Assembly: GCF_009863985.1 (NCBI RefSeq)
Contig: NZ_WEZT01000004.1
Span: 51,192 to 97,547, forward strand
Length of the DNA: 46,356 nucleotides
Direction: 5' to 3'
From: Furfurilactobacillus milii
Lineage (GTDB): Bacteria; Bacillota; Bacilli; Lactobacillales; Lactobacillaceae
The notes under the pieces are model-generated. The model was not told the DNA's origin. It worked only from the letters and a program-made list of their open reading frames with translations, and ran no database searches. Positions 38,000-46,356 of this stretch are shown one piece after another. Made by a program: the position numbers and the translations under genes. Numbering within the stretch: the stretch's first letter is position 1; every line of letters starts with the position of its first letter.

Positions 38000-38032
38000 T
38001 ACCTAAGGCCTCATAATTCTGGAGGAAATATC

Positions 38033-38152
38033 ATGAAAGTAAGACCATCAGTTAAACCAATGTGCGAACACTGCCGTGTTATCAAACGTAACGGCCGTGT
38101 TATGGTGATTTGCTCAGCAAACCCAAAGCACAAGCAACGTCAAGGTAAATAA
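38033..38152 (+). CDS. rpmJ: 50S ribosomal protein L36
   Basis: The smallest ribosomal protein, 39 aa: [20 protein letters not shown], then [19 protein letters not shown]. It has the intact zinc site C11, C14, C27, H33 (C+ form). GGAGG lies 8 nt before the ATG. It is 33 nt after infA and 24 nt before rpsM. Confidence 0.96.
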   Translation: MKVRPSVKPMCEHCRVIKRNGRVMVICSANPKHKQRQGK

Positions 38153-38176
38153 TTCATATAAAAGGAGGTAATTGTT

Positions 38177-38542
38177 ATGGCTCGTATTGCAGGTGTTGAC
38201 TTACCACGTGACAAACGGATCGTGATCGGTTTAACTTACATTTTCGGAATCGGTAATACTTCAGCTCAAAAGATTTTGGCTGAAGCTGGTGTTAGCGAAG
38301 ACGTTCGTGTTCGGGACTTGGCTCCAGAAGACGAAGATAAGATTCGTGCAATTGTTGATAACTACAAGGTTGAAGGAGATCTTCGCCGTGAAGTTAGCTT
38401 AAACATCAAGAACTTACAAGAAATTGGTTCATACCGAGGCATGCGTCACCGTCGTGGTTTACCAGTGCGTGGACAACACACTAAGAACAACGCACGGACT
38501 CGTAAAGGCCCAGCTAAATCAATTGCTGGTAAGAAGAAGTAA
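38177..38542 (+). CDS. rpsM: 30S ribosomal protein S13
   Basis: Head protein that bridges to the 50S and touches P-site tRNA. 121 aa. Starts [19 protein letters not shown], has the H2TH part [14 protein letters not shown] and the basic tail [27 protein letters not shown] precedes the ATG. Confidence 0.98.
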   Translation: MARIAGVDLPRDKRIVIGLTYIFGIGNTSAQKILAEAGVSEDVRVRDLAPEDEDKIRAIVDNYKVEGDLRREVSLNIKNLQEIGSYRGMRHRRGLPVRGQHTKNNARTRKGPAKSIAGKKK

Positions 38543-38570
38543 TTCAAGATAAAGGAGGTTAGCATTTCTT

Positions 38571-38960
38571 ATGGCAGGTAGAAAAACATCGCGTAAGCGT
38601 CGTGTGAAAAAGAACATCGAGTCAGGTGTTGCACATATTCACTCAACGTTTAACAACACTTTAGTTATGATTACTGACGTTCAAGGGAACGCTGTTGCTT
38701 GGTCTTCAGCTGGTGCTCTTGGTTTCCGTGGTAGTCGTAAATCCACTCCTTTCGCTGCACAAATGGCCGCTGAAGCCGCAGCTAAAGGCTCTATGGAACA
38801 TGGCATGAAGACGGTTGAAGTTGCCGTTAAAGGCCCAGGTTCCGGTCGTGAAGCAGCTATCCGTGCTTTGCAATCAACTGGTCTAGAAGTTACGGCTATT
38901 CGTGACGTCACACCAGTGCCGCATAACGGATCTCGTCCTCCAAAGCGTCGTCGTGTTTAA
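38571..38960 (+). CDS. rpsK: 30S ribosomal protein S11
   Basis: Platform protein next to the E site. 129 aa. Has [40 protein letters not shown], and the C-terminal [26 protein letters not shown] precedes the ATG by 11 nt. Confidence 0.98.
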   Translation: MAGRKTSRKRRVKKNIESGVAHIHSTFNNTLVMITDVQGNAVAWSSAGALGFRGSRKSTPFAAQMAAEAAAKGSMEHGMKTVEVAVKGPGSGREAAIRALQSTGLEVTAIRDVTPVPHNGSRPPKRRRV

Positions 38961-39036
38961 TTGATGACATCACTTATTTGGAGTGATGAACATTCATTAA
39001 TTAACAAGACGAGTTTTGAAAGGGGTAAACAAAAGA

Positions 39037-39981
39037 ATGATCGAATTTGAAAAGCCAAATATTCACAAAATCGATGAAAGTAACAACTATGGGAAGTTCA
39101 TCGTTGAACCACTTGAACGTGGTTACGGAACAACATTAGGAAATTCGTTACGTCGGATTTTGCTTTCATCTTTGCCTGGTGCTGCTGTCACCAGTATTCA
39201 AATCGATGATGTACTTCACGAGTTCTCAACTGTTGAGGGCGTTGTTGAAGATGTTACACAAATCATCTTGAATATGAAAAAGGTTTCTTTGAAGATGGCG
39301 ACCGATGAAGAAAAGGGAATGGACATCGACGTTAAGGGTCCTGCGACTGTCACTGCTGGTGATATTCAAACGGATGCTGATGTTGAAGTTATGAACCCTG
39401 ATCTTTACATCTGCACGGTAGCAGACGGTGCCACTTTCCACATGCACTTAACTGCAAACAAGGGCCGTGGATACGTTTCAGCTGATGAAAACAAAGCTCG
39501 TCAGGATGATATGCCAATTGGTGTATTACCAATCGATTCCATTTATACCCCAATCGAACGTGTCAACTACCAGGTTGAAAACACTCGTGTTGGTCAACGT
39601 GATGACTATGACAAGCTGACATTAGACGTTTGGACTGACGGTTCAATTACGCCTAGTGAAGCAATTAGTCTCGCTGCGAAGATTCTAACTGAACACCTTG
39701 CAATGTTTGTTGATTTGACAGATACGGCTAAGAATGCCGAAATCATGGTCGAAAAGGAAGAAACACACAAGGAAAAGATGCTCGAAATGACCATCGAAGA
39801 GTTAGACTTGTCTGTTCGTTCATACAACTGTTTGAAGCGTGCTGGTATCAACACGGTTCAAGAGTTGACGGATCGTACTGAAGCCGACATGATGAAGGTT
39901 CGTAACCTTGGTCGTAAGTCACTTGAAGAAGTTAAGGCAAAATTGGCTGGCTTAGGTCTTTCTTTGAAACAAGAAGACTAG
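39037..39981 (+). CDS. rpoA: RNA polymerase alpha subunit
   Basis: Forms the dimer that starts RNA polymerase assembly. 314 aa. The N-terminal domain has [20 protein letters not shown] then [16 protein letters not shown]; the C-terminal domain (from about residue 245) has [18 protein letters not shown] and [15 protein letters not shown], which binds UP elements and activators. ATG 39037 follows AAAGGGG at 11 nt; an in-frame TTG at 39016 would include the site. Confidence 0.98.
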   Translation: MIEFEKPNIHKIDESNNYGKFIVEPLERGYGTTLGNSLRRILLSSLPGAAVTSIQIDDVLHEFSTVEGVVEDVTQIILNMKKVSLKMATDEEKGMDIDVKGPATVTAGDIQTDADVEVMNPDLYICTVADGATFHMHLTANKGRGYVSADENKARQDDMPIGVLPIDSIYTPIERVNYQVENTRVGQRDDYDKLTLDVWTDGSITPSEAISLAAKILTEHLAMFVDLTDTAKNAEIMVEKEETHKEKMLEMTIEELDLSVRSYNCLKRAGINTVQELTDRTEADMMKVRNLGRKSLEEVKAKLAGLGLSLKQED

Positions 39982-40012
39982 TCGGACTTATCAACAAAAG
40001 GAGGGTTCAAGC

Positions 40013-40396
40013 ATGGGCTACCGTAAATTACAACGTACTAGTTCACAACGTAAAGCTTTGTTACGCGATTTAACAACCAGTTTGATTGTTAATGGTCGGA
40101 TCGAAACAACCGAAGCACGCGCCAAGGAAGTTCGTAAGACTACAGATCAAATGATTACTTGGGGTAAGCAAGGCGACTTGCATGCTCGTCGTGAAGCAGC
40201 TGCTTTCGTTCGTGACGTTGTTGCAGATGTCAAAGAAGACGGTGACAACGTTAAAGCGCAAACTGCATTGCAAAAGTTATTTGATGACTTAGCACCTAAG
40301 TTTGCTGAACGTAATGGTGGTTATACTCGGATGTACAAGACTATGCCTCGTCGTGGCGATGCTGCGCAAATGGTTATCTTGGAATTCGTCGACTAA
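40013..40396 (+). CDS. rplQ: 50S ribosomal protein L17
   Basis: 50S protein near the tunnel exit. 127 aa, last gene of the ribosomal series. Starts [20 protein letters not shown] and has [14 protein letters not shown], and [28 protein letters not shown] precedes the ATG. The end of the gene can pair with the sequence downstream (CGTCGA 40387-40392 with TCGACG 40441-40446, around GGTAG/CTACC), but without a T run. Confidence 0.98.
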   Translation: MGYRKLQRTSSQRKALLRDLTTSLIVNGRIETTEARAKEVRKTTDQMITWGKQGDLHARREAAAFVRDVVADVKEDGDNVKAQTALQKLFDDLAPKFAERNGGYTRMYKTMPRRGDAAQMVILEFVD

Positions 40397-40475
40397 TCAT
40401 TATCTGTTCAATGGTAGTCTGAATAGCTACCCTAAATATATCGACGGATGTATTTAGTATTTGAATATTCAAAAT

Positions 40476-40582
40476 AATCACTAGTGTCAATGGTATAAAG
40501 CGTTATGATGATGGCGATCGCGTTCGCCCAGTCTAGCTTGAATGAGTTTTTTACTCGTGCCGTGATGCTAAGTGATTTTTTT
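40476..40582 (+). ncRNA. Candidate small structured RNA with terminator after rplQ
   Basis: AATCACT (40476-40482) pairs with AGTGATT (40571-40577), followed by Ts to 40582. Inside are an arm AAGC/GCTT (40498-40501/40536-40539) holding the hairpin GGCGA/TCGCC (40513-40517/40524-40528), and GAGT/ACTC (40544-40547/40553-40556). It may be just a complex terminator of the ribosomal series or a separate RNA. The 40397-40475 stretch has only the small stem noted under rplQ and a short palindrome (TTGAATATTCAA, 40461-40472). Confidence 0.4.
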
Positions 40583-40632
40583 GTACATAGAATTAATTGA
40601 TTACACGAGTTTACTAGTGGTTTCAGCGTTGC

Positions 40633-40661
40633 TTGCGTATTGGTCTAGTTTTCGCTAAAAT
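40633..40661 (+). promoter_or_regulatory. Promoter of the ecf operon
   Basis: TTGCGT (40633-40638) and TAAAAT (40656-40661) are 17 bp apart, 39 bp before the first GTG. Confidence 0.7.
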
Positions 40662-40700
40662 AGTGCGGTATTATTCGTTTTATAATGAGGTGAAGACTGA

Positions 40701-41225
40701 GTGCAAACGAAACATGCAAAGTTAATTACAGGTCTTGTAGTTGTTCTACTGGCAGTGCTTGCACTCGGGGCGACCGCTATTACGACTATTAACGCTCAAA
40801 GGCGTCACGAAGAACATGAATCACGTTTGCGTCGGCTAAGTGAGCGAGCGGCCAAAGTATTGCCTAAAGAGGCATTTAAACCTGGCGCGTACACGTTGAG
40901 TGAAAGTCATTATGTTGATGGGTATCGTGTGTTCGCCGTTGTTAACGTGGATAAACACGGACAACTTGTTAATGTCGCTTTTAATCAACTTGATCAGTTT
41001 GGATTGAATAATCCAGCGACGGCGACCGATATTACCCGCTGGAATACGGCACTGCTTAAAGAACCTAATGTCGCTAAACTGTCTTTAAAACACGGTAATA
41101 AACAGTGTTTCCAGTTATATAAAAATTATATGGGGCGTCTGATTCATGCCGCACATACCGGCGAACAACACCAGTTTAAAATTAACAACCATGCCAATAC
41201 GGCAGGAAGTGGGGGAACATCGTGA
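40701..41225 (+). CDS. Membrane-anchored unknown protein in the ecf operon
   Basis: The 174-aa protein has an N-terminal hydrophobic anchor (about residues 8-32: LITGLVVVLLAVLALGATAI), then a charged linker (RRHEEHESRLRRLSERAAK) and an outward-facing domain of about 110 aa. FKPGAYTLSESHYVDGY followed by AVVNVDKHGQLVNVAFNQ resembles, loosely, the repeat core of FMN-binding extracellular domains, but the flavin-attachment motif DGxSGAT is missing; this is only a suggestion. A GTG start follows GAGGTGA. Its stop overlaps the ecfA1 start in GTGA, so it is translationally coupled to the transporter. Confidence 0.75.
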   Translation: MQTKHAKLITGLVVVLLAVLALGATAITTINAQRRHEEHESRLRRLSERAAKVLPKEAFKPGAYTLSESHYVDGYRVFAVVNVDKHGQLVNVAFNQLDQFGLNNPATATDITRWNTALLKEPNVAKLSLKHGNKQCFQLYKNYMGRLIHAAHTGEQHQFKINNHANTAGSGGTS

Positions 41226-42061
41226 CAAAGATCATTTCAGTTGACGATTTATCTTATCAATATCCCGATGCAGACCGGCCAACATTAAATCACATTTCTT
41301 TTGAGATCAATGCCGGAGAATGGGTGGCTATCGTTGGCCATAATGGAAGTGGTAAGAGTACGTTGGTTCGCGCTTTGGATGGCCTTATCGATTTTAAATC
41401 GGGGACAGTTACTGTAGCCGGAACAAAATTGTCACCAGAATCGGTTTGGCTGGTTCGCGAACACATTGGCATGGTGTTTCAGAATCCAGACAACCAGTTT
41501 GTTGGAGCGACGGTGGCCGATGATGTGGCCTTTGGCTTGGAAAATGCGGGGGTACCACGTCCTGAGATGCAAAAACGTGTTCAAGAGGCTTTAGAAGCCG
41601 TCGATATGTGGCAATTTGCAGAACGCGAGCCTAGCCGTTTGTCAGGTGGGCAAAAGCAACGGGTTGCCCTAGCCGGAATCATTGCGATGAACCCCAGTAT
41701 TATTGTATTGGATGAGGCAACTAGCATGCTGGATCCTCACGGACGGCAGACGGTGTTGTCTGTATTGCAGCATCTACGTCGTTCTAATCAAGCACCGACC
41801 ATTTTATCAATCACTCATGATTTAAGTGAGGCCGCACAAGCACAACGATTGCTAGTCATGGATAACGGTCAGTTGATTAGTGAAGGGACACCGCGCGCTA
41901 TTTTCAGTGACGAACAATTACTTGAGTCCACAGGGCTAGACTTACCGTTTAGCACAAAATTGAGCCAACAATTGGCTAAACAAGGACTAGTCACCCCAAA
42001 ACAGTACCTAACAGATGACGAGTTGGAGGATTGGTTATGGCAATCACATTTGACCATGTAA
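41222..42061 (+). CDS. ecfA1: ECF transporter ATPase A1
   Basis: One of two ABC ATPases powering energy-coupling-factor uptake of vitamins and metals together with EcfT and exchangeable S proteins. 279 aa. Walker [10 protein letters not shown] (39-47), Q-loop [12 protein letters not shown], signature LSGGQ (140-144), Walker [13 protein letters not shown] and switch His (ITHDLSE). A GTG start overlaps the stop of the preceding gene by 4 nt; the gene overlaps ecfA2 by 25 nt. Confidence 0.95.
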   Translation: MTKIISVDDLSYQYPDADRPTLNHISFEINAGEWVAIVGHNGSGKSTLVRALDGLIDFKSGTVTVAGTKLSPESVWLVREHIGMVFQNPDNQFVGATVADDVAFGLENAGVPRPEMQKRVQEALEAVDMWQFAEREPSRLSGGQKQRVALAGIIAMNPSIIVLDEATSMLDPHGRQTVLSVLQHLRRSNQAPTILSITHDLSEAAQAQRLLVMDNGQLISEGTPRAIFSDEQLLESTGLDLPFSTKLSQQLAKQGLVTPKQYLTDDELEDWLWQSHLTM

Positions 42062-42900
42062 ACTATATGTACCAGCCCAACTCGCCGTTTGAGGCGGTCG
42101 GGTTAAGCGATGTTAGTTTCACCGTTCCTAGTGAATCGTTTACTGCGATTATTGGTCATACAGGGAGTGGCAAAAGTACACTTGTTCAGCACTTAAATGG
42201 TTTACTTAAACCCACCAGTGGCACGGTTACGGTGGATGATTTTCAGTTAACTGCCAAAACAACAAATAAACACCTAAAGTCACTTCATCAACATGTTGGG
42301 ATGGTGTTTCAATTCCCTGAGAATCAATTATTTGACCAAACGGTGGAGCGTGACATCGCGTTTGGTCCCCTTAACTTTGGTTTTACTAATGAAGAGGCAA
42401 TGAGTTTGGCACATCAGGCGGCTCATGACGTTGGGCTACCGGATGAGTTGCTAAAACGGTCACCATTTGAGTTGTCTGGTGGACAGATGCGGCGCGTTGC
42501 CATTGCTGGTGTCTTGGCCAGTCAACCGCGCGTGCTCGTTTTAGATGAGCCAACGGCCGGGTTAGACCCACGCGGACGAGCCGAAATGATGGCCATGTTT
42601 GCTAAGTTAAAGGCTGACCAACACCTGACGGTTATCTTAGTTACGCACCAAATGGATGATGTTGCTGACTATGCGGATCAGGCGCTAGTGATGGCACATA
42701 GTAATTTGATTAAGGCAGGCACACCTGCTGAAATTTTTGCCGATCCTGAATGGGTAAAAGCACAGCAATTGGCGTTACCAACAGCTGCTAATTTTGCGCA
42801 ACACTTAGTGACTCGTGGCTTTGAGTTTGACTCGTTGCCGTTAACGGCTGAACAACTGGCAATACAGTTGCGTGGTCAGTTACCGAAGGAGGGACGTTAA
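42037..42900 (+). CDS. ecfA2: ECF transporter ATPase A2
   Basis: Partner ATPase of the ECF module, 287 aa. Walker [10 protein letters not shown] (40-48), Q-loop [14 protein letters not shown], signature LSGGQ (146-150), Walker [14 protein letters not shown] and switch His (VTHQMDD). TTGGAGG lies inside ecfA1, 7 nt before ATG 42037. Its stop shares a base with the ecfT start. Confidence 0.96.
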   Translation: MAITFDHVNYMYQPNSPFEAVGLSDVSFTVPSESFTAIIGHTGSGKSTLVQHLNGLLKPTSGTVTVDDFQLTAKTTNKHLKSLHQHVGMVFQFPENQLFDQTVERDIAFGPLNFGFTNEEAMSLAHQAAHDVGLPDELLKRSPFELSGGQMRRVAIAGVLASQPRVLVLDEPTAGLDPRGRAEMMAMFAKLKADQHLTVILVTHQMDDVADYADQALVMAHSNLIKAGTPAEIFADPEWVKAQQLALPTAANFAQHLVTRGFEFDSLPLTAEQLAIQLRGQLPKEGR

Positions 42901-43700
42901 TGCTTGAGCAACTTACGCTCGGACGTTATATTCCCGGCCATTCATGGTTACATCGGTTAGATCCACGAGCTAAGTTGGTGTTGGCTTGTTATTTTATTGT
43001 GATCGCCTTTTTAACCACAAATTGGTTAACTTATGTGCTAATGTTTGCCTTTATTGGCGGCGTTATCTTTTTAACAGGACTGAGTTTCAGCTATTTTGTG
43101 CGTGGTATTGGTCCACTGATTTGGTTGATTGTGTTTACGGCAATTTTGCAATTATTGTTTACACCAGGCGGACACATTTACTGGCATTGGGGTATTTTAA
43201 TGATTACTTCAACGGGGATTCAAACGTCTACAGCAGTTTTCTTACGTTTTCTGTTAATTATAACGATGGCAACGGTGCTCACGTTGACGACGGCGCCATT
43301 AGCGATTGCGGACGGCGTAGAAGCGCTTTTGCGGCCGCTGCGGGTTATTCACTTCCCAGTGGCTCAAACGGCTCTTATGCTCTCTGTGGCGCTTCGGTTT
43401 GTACCGACGTTATTGGATGAAGCGCAGACAATTATGAATGCGCAACGTGCACGTGGGGTGGAGTTTAATAATGGTGGTTTAATCAAGCGTTTGAGGGCGA
43501 TTGTTCCATTGTTGATTCCGCTTTTTGTCGGGGCTATTGGACGAGCCGACGACTTAGCGACGGCCATGGAGTCACGTGGTTATCAAGGAGCCACAAACCG
43601 CACGCGTTACCGCGTATTGAAGTGGCATAACGCCGACACGATAGCAGTTGTTGTCATTCTTGTGTTAAATGTTGTTCTCGTCGTGTTGCGTCACATGTAA
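42900..43700 (+). CDS. ecfT: ECF transporter transmembrane protein T
   Basis: Membrane scaffold that links the two ATPases to substrate-binding S proteins. 266 aa with five or six hydrophobic segments. Carries coupling motifs with Ala-Arg-Gly: AQRARGVEF, and ESRGYQG as the second variant. AAGGAGG lies at the end of ecfA2. No S protein gene is nearby, as expected for a shared (group II) module. Confidence 0.95.
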   Translation: MLEQLTLGRYIPGHSWLHRLDPRAKLVLACYFIVIAFLTTNWLTYVLMFAFIGGVIFLTGLSFSYFVRGIGPLIWLIVFTAILQLLFTPGGHIYWHWGILMITSTGIQTSTAVFLRFLLIITMATVLTLTTAPLAIADGVEALLRPLRVIHFPVAQTALMLSVALRFVPTLLDEAQTIMNAQRARGVEFNNGGLIKRLRAIVPLLIPLFVGAIGRADDLATAMESRGYQGATNRTRYRVLKWHNADTIAVVVILVLNVVLVVLRHM

Positions 43701-43732
43701 GAGTTTTTCTAGAAAAATTAGGGAGGTCGGTA

Positions 43733-44515
43733 ATGAGTCAACGCTACAAAGTTGTTATTGAATATGACGGTACTGATTTTGCCGGCTTTCAGGTGCAGCC
43801 TCATCAGCGGACCGTTGAATCTGTATTAACGAAAGTGGTAAACCAGATTGCGAAAAATCCTCACCCAGCCATTCAGGTATTTGGATCGGGGAGAACAGAT
43901 GCTGGGGTACATGCTCACGGGCAGGTGATCCACTTTGATTTGCCCAAGCCAATTCCAGCTCCTAATTTACGATTAGCGCTCAATAGTATGTTTCCGCTTG
44001 ATATGGCAGTGGTGAGTGTTGAAGAGGTTGATGATACGTTTCATGCCCGTTTTTCAACGCATGGTAAGCGTTATCGTTATATTGTTTCCAATACGCCATT
44101 TGTCGATCCATTCAAACGGAACTATACTGGACACTATAAATATCCGTTAAAACTCGACAGGATGCAGACGGCGAGCCGTGATTTGATTGGTGAGCATGAT
44201 TTCACCAGTTTTGTGGCTTCAGGTAGCCAAGCTAAGTCAAATATACGAATGATTTATGATATTCAAGTTCACGAGCGTCCTGAAGATCATGAATTTGTGT
44301 TTGATTTTTATGGCAGTGGTTTTCTCTATAATCAAGTTCGGATTATGGTAGCATTGTTGTTACAAATTGGTAATGGGCGTCGGCCGGTTAATGACATTCC
44401 ACGAGTGATGGCGGCTAAAGATCGCGAAGAAGCGCGTGAAACGGCACCGGCTAGCGGTTTGTATCTGGAATCTGTGCTGTATGACAAACACGTTTCAGAT
44501 GAAAATAACAATTGA
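43733..44515 (+). CDS. truA: tRNA pseudouridine synthase A
   Basis: Makes pseudouridine at positions 38-40 of tRNA. 260 aa. Catalytic Asp56 lies in GSGRTDAGVHAHGQ; also YDGTDFAGFQVQP, HARFSTHGKRYRYI and GSGFLYNQVRIM. GGGAGGT precedes the ATG. Follows ecfT by 32 nt, the usual order in Firmicutes. The last codons contain the -35 box of the rplM promoter. Confidence 0.97.
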   Translation: MSQRYKVVIEYDGTDFAGFQVQPHQRTVESVLTKVVNQIAKNPHPAIQVFGSGRTDAGVHAHGQVIHFDLPKPIPAPNLRLALNSMFPLDMAVVSVEEVDDTFHARFSTHGKRYRYIVSNTPFVDPFKRNYTGHYKYPLKLDRMQTASRDLIGEHDFTSFVASGSQAKSNIRMIYDIQVHERPEDHEFVFDFYGSGFLYNQVRIMVALLLQIGNGRRPVNDIPRVMAAKDREEARETAPASGLYLESVLYDKHVSDENNN

Positions 44516-44540
44516 CTTATGAGGGGCAGGACAGTACACT
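44512..44540 (+). promoter_or_regulatory. rplM-rpsI promoter
   Basis: TTGACT (44512-44517, overlapping the truA stop) and TACACT (44535-44540) are 17 bp apart. Confidence 0.82.
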
Positions 44541-44563
44541 ATTACTTGGTATTGTTTGCCCCA

Positions 44564-44588
44564 CGATAAGCCCCGGAAAGTTTTATCG
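44564..44588 (+). promoter_or_regulatory. Hairpin in the rplM leader (L13-leader candidate)
   Basis: CGATAA (44564-44569) pairs with TTATCG (44583-44588) around a 13-nt loop, 18 nt downstream of the likely start site and just before GGAGG. Firmicute rplM genes often carry an L13-binding leader. The position fits; the identity is inferred. Confidence 0.5.
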
Positions 44589-44623
44589 AGTGTCAAACAG
44601 ACAAGAAATTGGAGGAAAATACC

Positions 44624-45067
44624 GTGCGTACAACATATTTAGCAAAACCAGGTGAAGTAGACCGTAAATGGTACGTGGTTGACGCCACAGACGTTCCTTT
44701 GGGACGCTTAAGTTCAGTCGTTGCTTCTATTCTTCGAGGCAAGAACAAGCCAACATTTACCCCTAATGTGGATACGGGTGACTTTGTCATTGTTCTTAAT
44801 GCTTCAAAAGTAGGCTTGACTGGTAAGAAAGCCACAAACAAGATTTACTATCACCACTCAAACCATCCAGGTGGTTTGAAGTCACGCACTGCAGGTAACT
44901 TTCGTGATGAAAACCCAATTCGGTTGATTGAAACTTCCGTTAAGGGCATGTTGCCAGCAGGTACGCTTGGTCACAAACAACTGCTTAAGCTTCACGTTTA
45001 TGCAGGTGACCAACATGATCAAGCTGCACAACAGCCAGAAGTTTTGGATATTACTAAATTAATCTAA
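44624..45067 (+). CDS. rplM: 50S ribosomal protein L13
   Basis: Early-assembly 50S protein, 147 aa. Starts [20 protein letters not shown] and has [30 protein letters not shown] and [23 protein letters not shown] 44624 follows TTGGAGG at normal distance; the in-frame ATG at 44609 overlaps that site. Confidence 0.97.
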   Translation: MRTTYLAKPGEVDRKWYVVDATDVPLGRLSSVVASILRGKNKPTFTPNVDTGDFVIVLNASKVGLTGKKATNKIYYHHSNHPGGLKSRTAGNFRDENPIRLIETSVKGMLPAGTLGHKQLLKLHVYAGDQHDQAAQQPEVLDITKLI

Positions 45068-45080
45068 GGGGGAAATCACA

Positions 45081-45473
45081 TTGGCTACTGTTCAATACGC
45101 CGGCACAGGTCGTCGGAAAAACTCAGTTGCTCGGGTTCGCTTAGTTCCCGGTACTGGTAAAATTACCATGAATGGTAAGGATATTGAAGACTACATTCCA
45201 TTCGCTAACTTGCGTGAAGTGGTTGTTCAACCATTTGCTGCAACAGAAACGACTGGTAATTACGATGTTATGGTTAACGTCAATGGTGGTGGCTTCTCCG
45301 GTCAAGCCGGTGCCACTCGTCACGGTATTGCCCGTGCTTTACTGACGGTTGACCCTGATTTCCGTTCAGCTTTGAAGGGCGCAGGTCTTTTGACCCGTGA
45401 TGCTCGGATGAAAGAACGGAAGAAGCCCGGTCTTAAAAAGGCCCGTAAAGCTTCACAATTCTCAAAGCGTTAA
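45081..45473 (+). CDS. rpsI: 30S ribosomal protein S9
   Basis: Head protein whose C-terminal tail touches P-site tRNA. 130 aa. Has [37 protein letters not shown] and the tail [21 protein letters not shown] start follows AAGGGGG. Pairs with rplM in an operon that ends at two terminators. Confidence 0.98.
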   Translation: MATVQYAGTGRRKNSVARVRLVPGTGKITMNGKDIEDYIPFANLREVVVQPFAATETTGNYDVMVNVNGGGFSGQAGATRHGIARALLTVDPDFRSALKGAGLLTRDARMKERKKPGLKKARKASQFSKR

Positions 45474-45498
45474 TCTTATCATTATCGACTTTGGATTC

Positions 45499-45532
45499 AA
45501 AAAGAACCTGCCAATTGGCGGGTTCTTTTTTT
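45499..45532 (+). terminator. rplM-rpsI terminator
   Basis: AAAAAGAACC-T-GCC (45499-45512) pairs with GGC-G-GGTTCTTTTTTT around an AATT loop. Strong on both strands. Confidence 0.93.
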
Positions 45533-45560
45533 GCAGATCATGTTAATCAATGAAGGTTTT

Positions 45561-45612
45561 CAACTTTTCTATAGAATTTAGTAGAAAAAGTTGAGAGTCT
45601 TTTTTTATTTTT
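45561..45612 (+). terminator. Second terminator after rpsI
   Basis: CAACTTTTCTA (45561-45571) pairs with TAGAAAAAGTTG (one bulge, ending 45593), followed by AGAG and a long T run to about 45612. AT-rich, probably a backup. I see no gene in 45613-45682 before the tRNAs. Confidence 0.65.
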
Positions 45613-45682
45613 ATCAGTTTGACTAATTTGTCTATGGTTCACCCCAAGATTGTGTTTTATATTAACAATGTGATTTAAATAA

Positions 45683-45755
45683 GACCCGTTAGTCAAGCGG
45701 TTTAAGACACCGCCCTTTCACGGCGGTGACATGGGTTCGAGTCCCATACGGGTCA
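45683..45755 (+). tRNA. tRNA-Glu (TTC)
   Basis: Acceptor GACCCGT (45683-45689) pairs with ACGGGTC (45748-45754), with discriminator A. The anticodon stem CCGCC/GGCGG holds loop CTTTCAC, so the anticodon is TTC. The T arm is TGGGTTCGAGTCCCA. CCA is not encoded. Confidence 0.96.
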
Positions 45756-45761
45756 TTTTAT

Positions 45762-45833
45762 TGGGATATAGCCAAGCGGTAAGGCAACGGACTTTGACTC
45801 CGTCATGCGCTGGTTCGAATCCAGCTATCCCAA
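45762..45833 (+). tRNA. tRNA-Gln (TTG)
   Basis: Acceptor TGGGATA (45762-45768) pairs with TATCCCA (45826-45832), then discriminator A. The anticodon stem ACGGA/TCCGT holds loop CTTTGAC, so the anticodon is TTG. The T arm has GGTTCGAATCC. It is 6 nt after tRNA-Glu, so one transcript is likely. CCA is not encoded. Confidence 0.96.
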
Positions 45834-45839
45834 GTTTGC

Positions 45840-45904
45840 AAACATACTAATACGCCCTGTTAAGATTTTTGAGTTTTAATGGGGCGTCGTTGGTATGTTT
45901 TTTT
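45840..45904 (+). terminator. tRNA operon terminator
   Basis: AAACATAC (45840-45847) pairs with GTATGTTT. The inner stem is CGCCC/GGGCG with a small internal loop and a large T-rich apical loop. Seven or more Ts follow. Confidence 0.85.
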
Positions 45905-45915
45905 CTTTCTGCCTT

Positions 45916-45947
45916 TGTTTATACATATCCCGCGTTATGTCTATACA
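45916..45947. promoter_or_regulatory. Candidate TetR operator
   Basis: TGTTTATACATA (45916-45927) and TATGTCTATACA (45936-45947) are inverted repeats matching at 10 of 12 positions, 8 nt apart. The position about 60 nt before the TetR gene fits autorepression. Confidence 0.55.
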
Positions 45948-46004
45948 GAAAAATGAGTTTGTGGAACATCATGTAATTAGATTTTAAAAGATGGGAGACA
46001 AGGC

Positions 46005-46265
46005 ATGAAAACAGCTAAGGAAGCGCTTGCGAAATCATTAAAAACATTGCTACAAACTCGGTCATTTGATGAAATTGCGGTAAAACAAATTGTTTTAGAC
46101 AGTGGCGTTAATCGACAGACTTTTTATTATCATTTTCAAGATAAATTCGATTGTTTACAATATCTTTTCTTTAACGAGGCCAGGGATTTAATTCCAGAAC
46201 AAATATTATTAAGTGAGTGGAAAGCAAGATATTTAAGTGTATTTAGATACTTAGATGTTAGGTAG
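46005..46265 (+). pseudogene. TetR family regulator, truncated by an IS element
   Basis: The remaining 86 aa keep the complete HTH (FDEIAVKQIVLDSGVNRQTF then YYHFQDKFD) but lack almost all of the C-terminal ligand and dimer domain; family members are about 180-200 aa. The last native residues are near LSVFRYLD; the final codons come from the end of the adjoining IS30-type element. GGGAG lies 7 nt before the ATG. The protein could still bind DNA, but without its dimer domain this would be weak. Confidence 0.8.
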
Positions 46266-46274
46266 ATTGCAAAT

Positions 46275-46356
46275 TTAATCCGAATTTTTGGACAAATTTG
46301 TCAGCATGATCTGATAAGGTGTTTGCCAGTCAAGTATTTTAAGTGGTCTCTGATTA
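46275..46356 (-). mobile_element. 3' end of an IS30-family transposase gene (runs off the window)
   Basis: Read on the minus strand, this encodes NQRPLKILDWQTPYQIM, then LTNLSKNSD and a stop. RPLKILDWQTP is the C-terminal signature of IS30-type transposases. The terminal repeat is probably within 46258-46300 (starting GGTAGATTGCAAATTTAATC). The 5' part lies beyond the window. It differs from the relic at 23469-23661, so it is a different IS30 subtype. Confidence 0.8.

Noticed and set aside
43364-43567. Minus-strand frame inside ecfT
   Set aside because: Shadow of a clear membrane protein gene; no start signals.
45005-45067. Frame break between rplM and rpsI
   Set aside because: Both proteins are full length with normal ends and separate ribosome sites.
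1-46356. CRISPR array, prophage, rRNA genes or replication origin
   Set aside because: No regularly spaced repeats, phage genes, rRNA segments or DnaA-box clusters were seen; the only RNA genes recognised with certainty are the two tRNAs.

Overview
The window is a Lactobacillaceae chromosome segment (low-to-mid GC Firmicutes; D-lactate dehydrogenase, CtsR/ClpC, an L. plantarum-type oleate hydratase, ECF transporter module, Zn-type S14, many TTG/GTG starts behind strong GGAGG sites). Genus or species cannot be fixed from the sequence alone. It holds the core transcription and translation locus: rpoB-rpoC, rpsL-rpsG-fusA, the complete S10-spc-alpha ribosomal superoperon, then ecfA1-ecfA2-ecfT-truA, rplM-rpsI and two tRNAs.

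Layout. 1-2.8 kb: unknown protein, small membrane protein, EamA-type exporter, and a convergent unknown gene. 3.0-5.0 kb: ldhD and tenA, each alone. 5.0-8.2 kb: ctsR-clpC behind a promoter with a CtsR operator. 8.3-8.9 kb: TetR regulator. 8.9-16.6 kb: rpoBC with a long leader containing a terminator-like hairpin. 16.6-17.1 kb: a gene-free gap with two divergent structured elements that are homologous to each other. 17.1-20.0 kb (minus strand): oleate hydratase with its ArsR-type regulator, and a prepilin peptidase. 20.1-23.5 kb: str operon (no tuf). 23.5-25.8 kb: relic of an IS30 element, then a C69 dipeptidase and an isochorismatase-family hydrolase on the minus strand. 26.0-40.4 kb: rpsJ to rplQ with secY, adk, infA and rpoA, and no map gene. 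40.5-44.5 kb: candidate small RNA, a membrane-anchored unknown protein overlapping ecfA1, ecfA1-A2-T, truA. 44.5-45.6 kb: rplM-rpsI. 45.7-46.36 kb: tRNA-Glu, tRNA-Gln, and a TetR gene cut off by an IS30-family element that runs out of the window.

How it works together. Most genes build ribosomes and RNA polymerase. The promoters before rpoB, rpsL, rpsJ, infA, the ecf operon and rplM all have near-consensus -35/-10 boxes, 17 bp apart. Several leaders carry stems able to act as attenuators or ribosomal-protein binding sites. Stress control (CtsR), fatty-acid hydration (ArsR-OhyA), redox balance (LdhD) and vitamin uptake (ECF) lie between the ribosomal blocks.

The most unusual feature is the pair of structured elements between rpoC and the oleate hydratase gene. 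They point away from each other, share sequence blocks, and show compensatory base-pair changes in at least two helices. Each could end at a bidirectional terminator. I do not recognise the family; it is the best candidate for an undescribed RNA system here.
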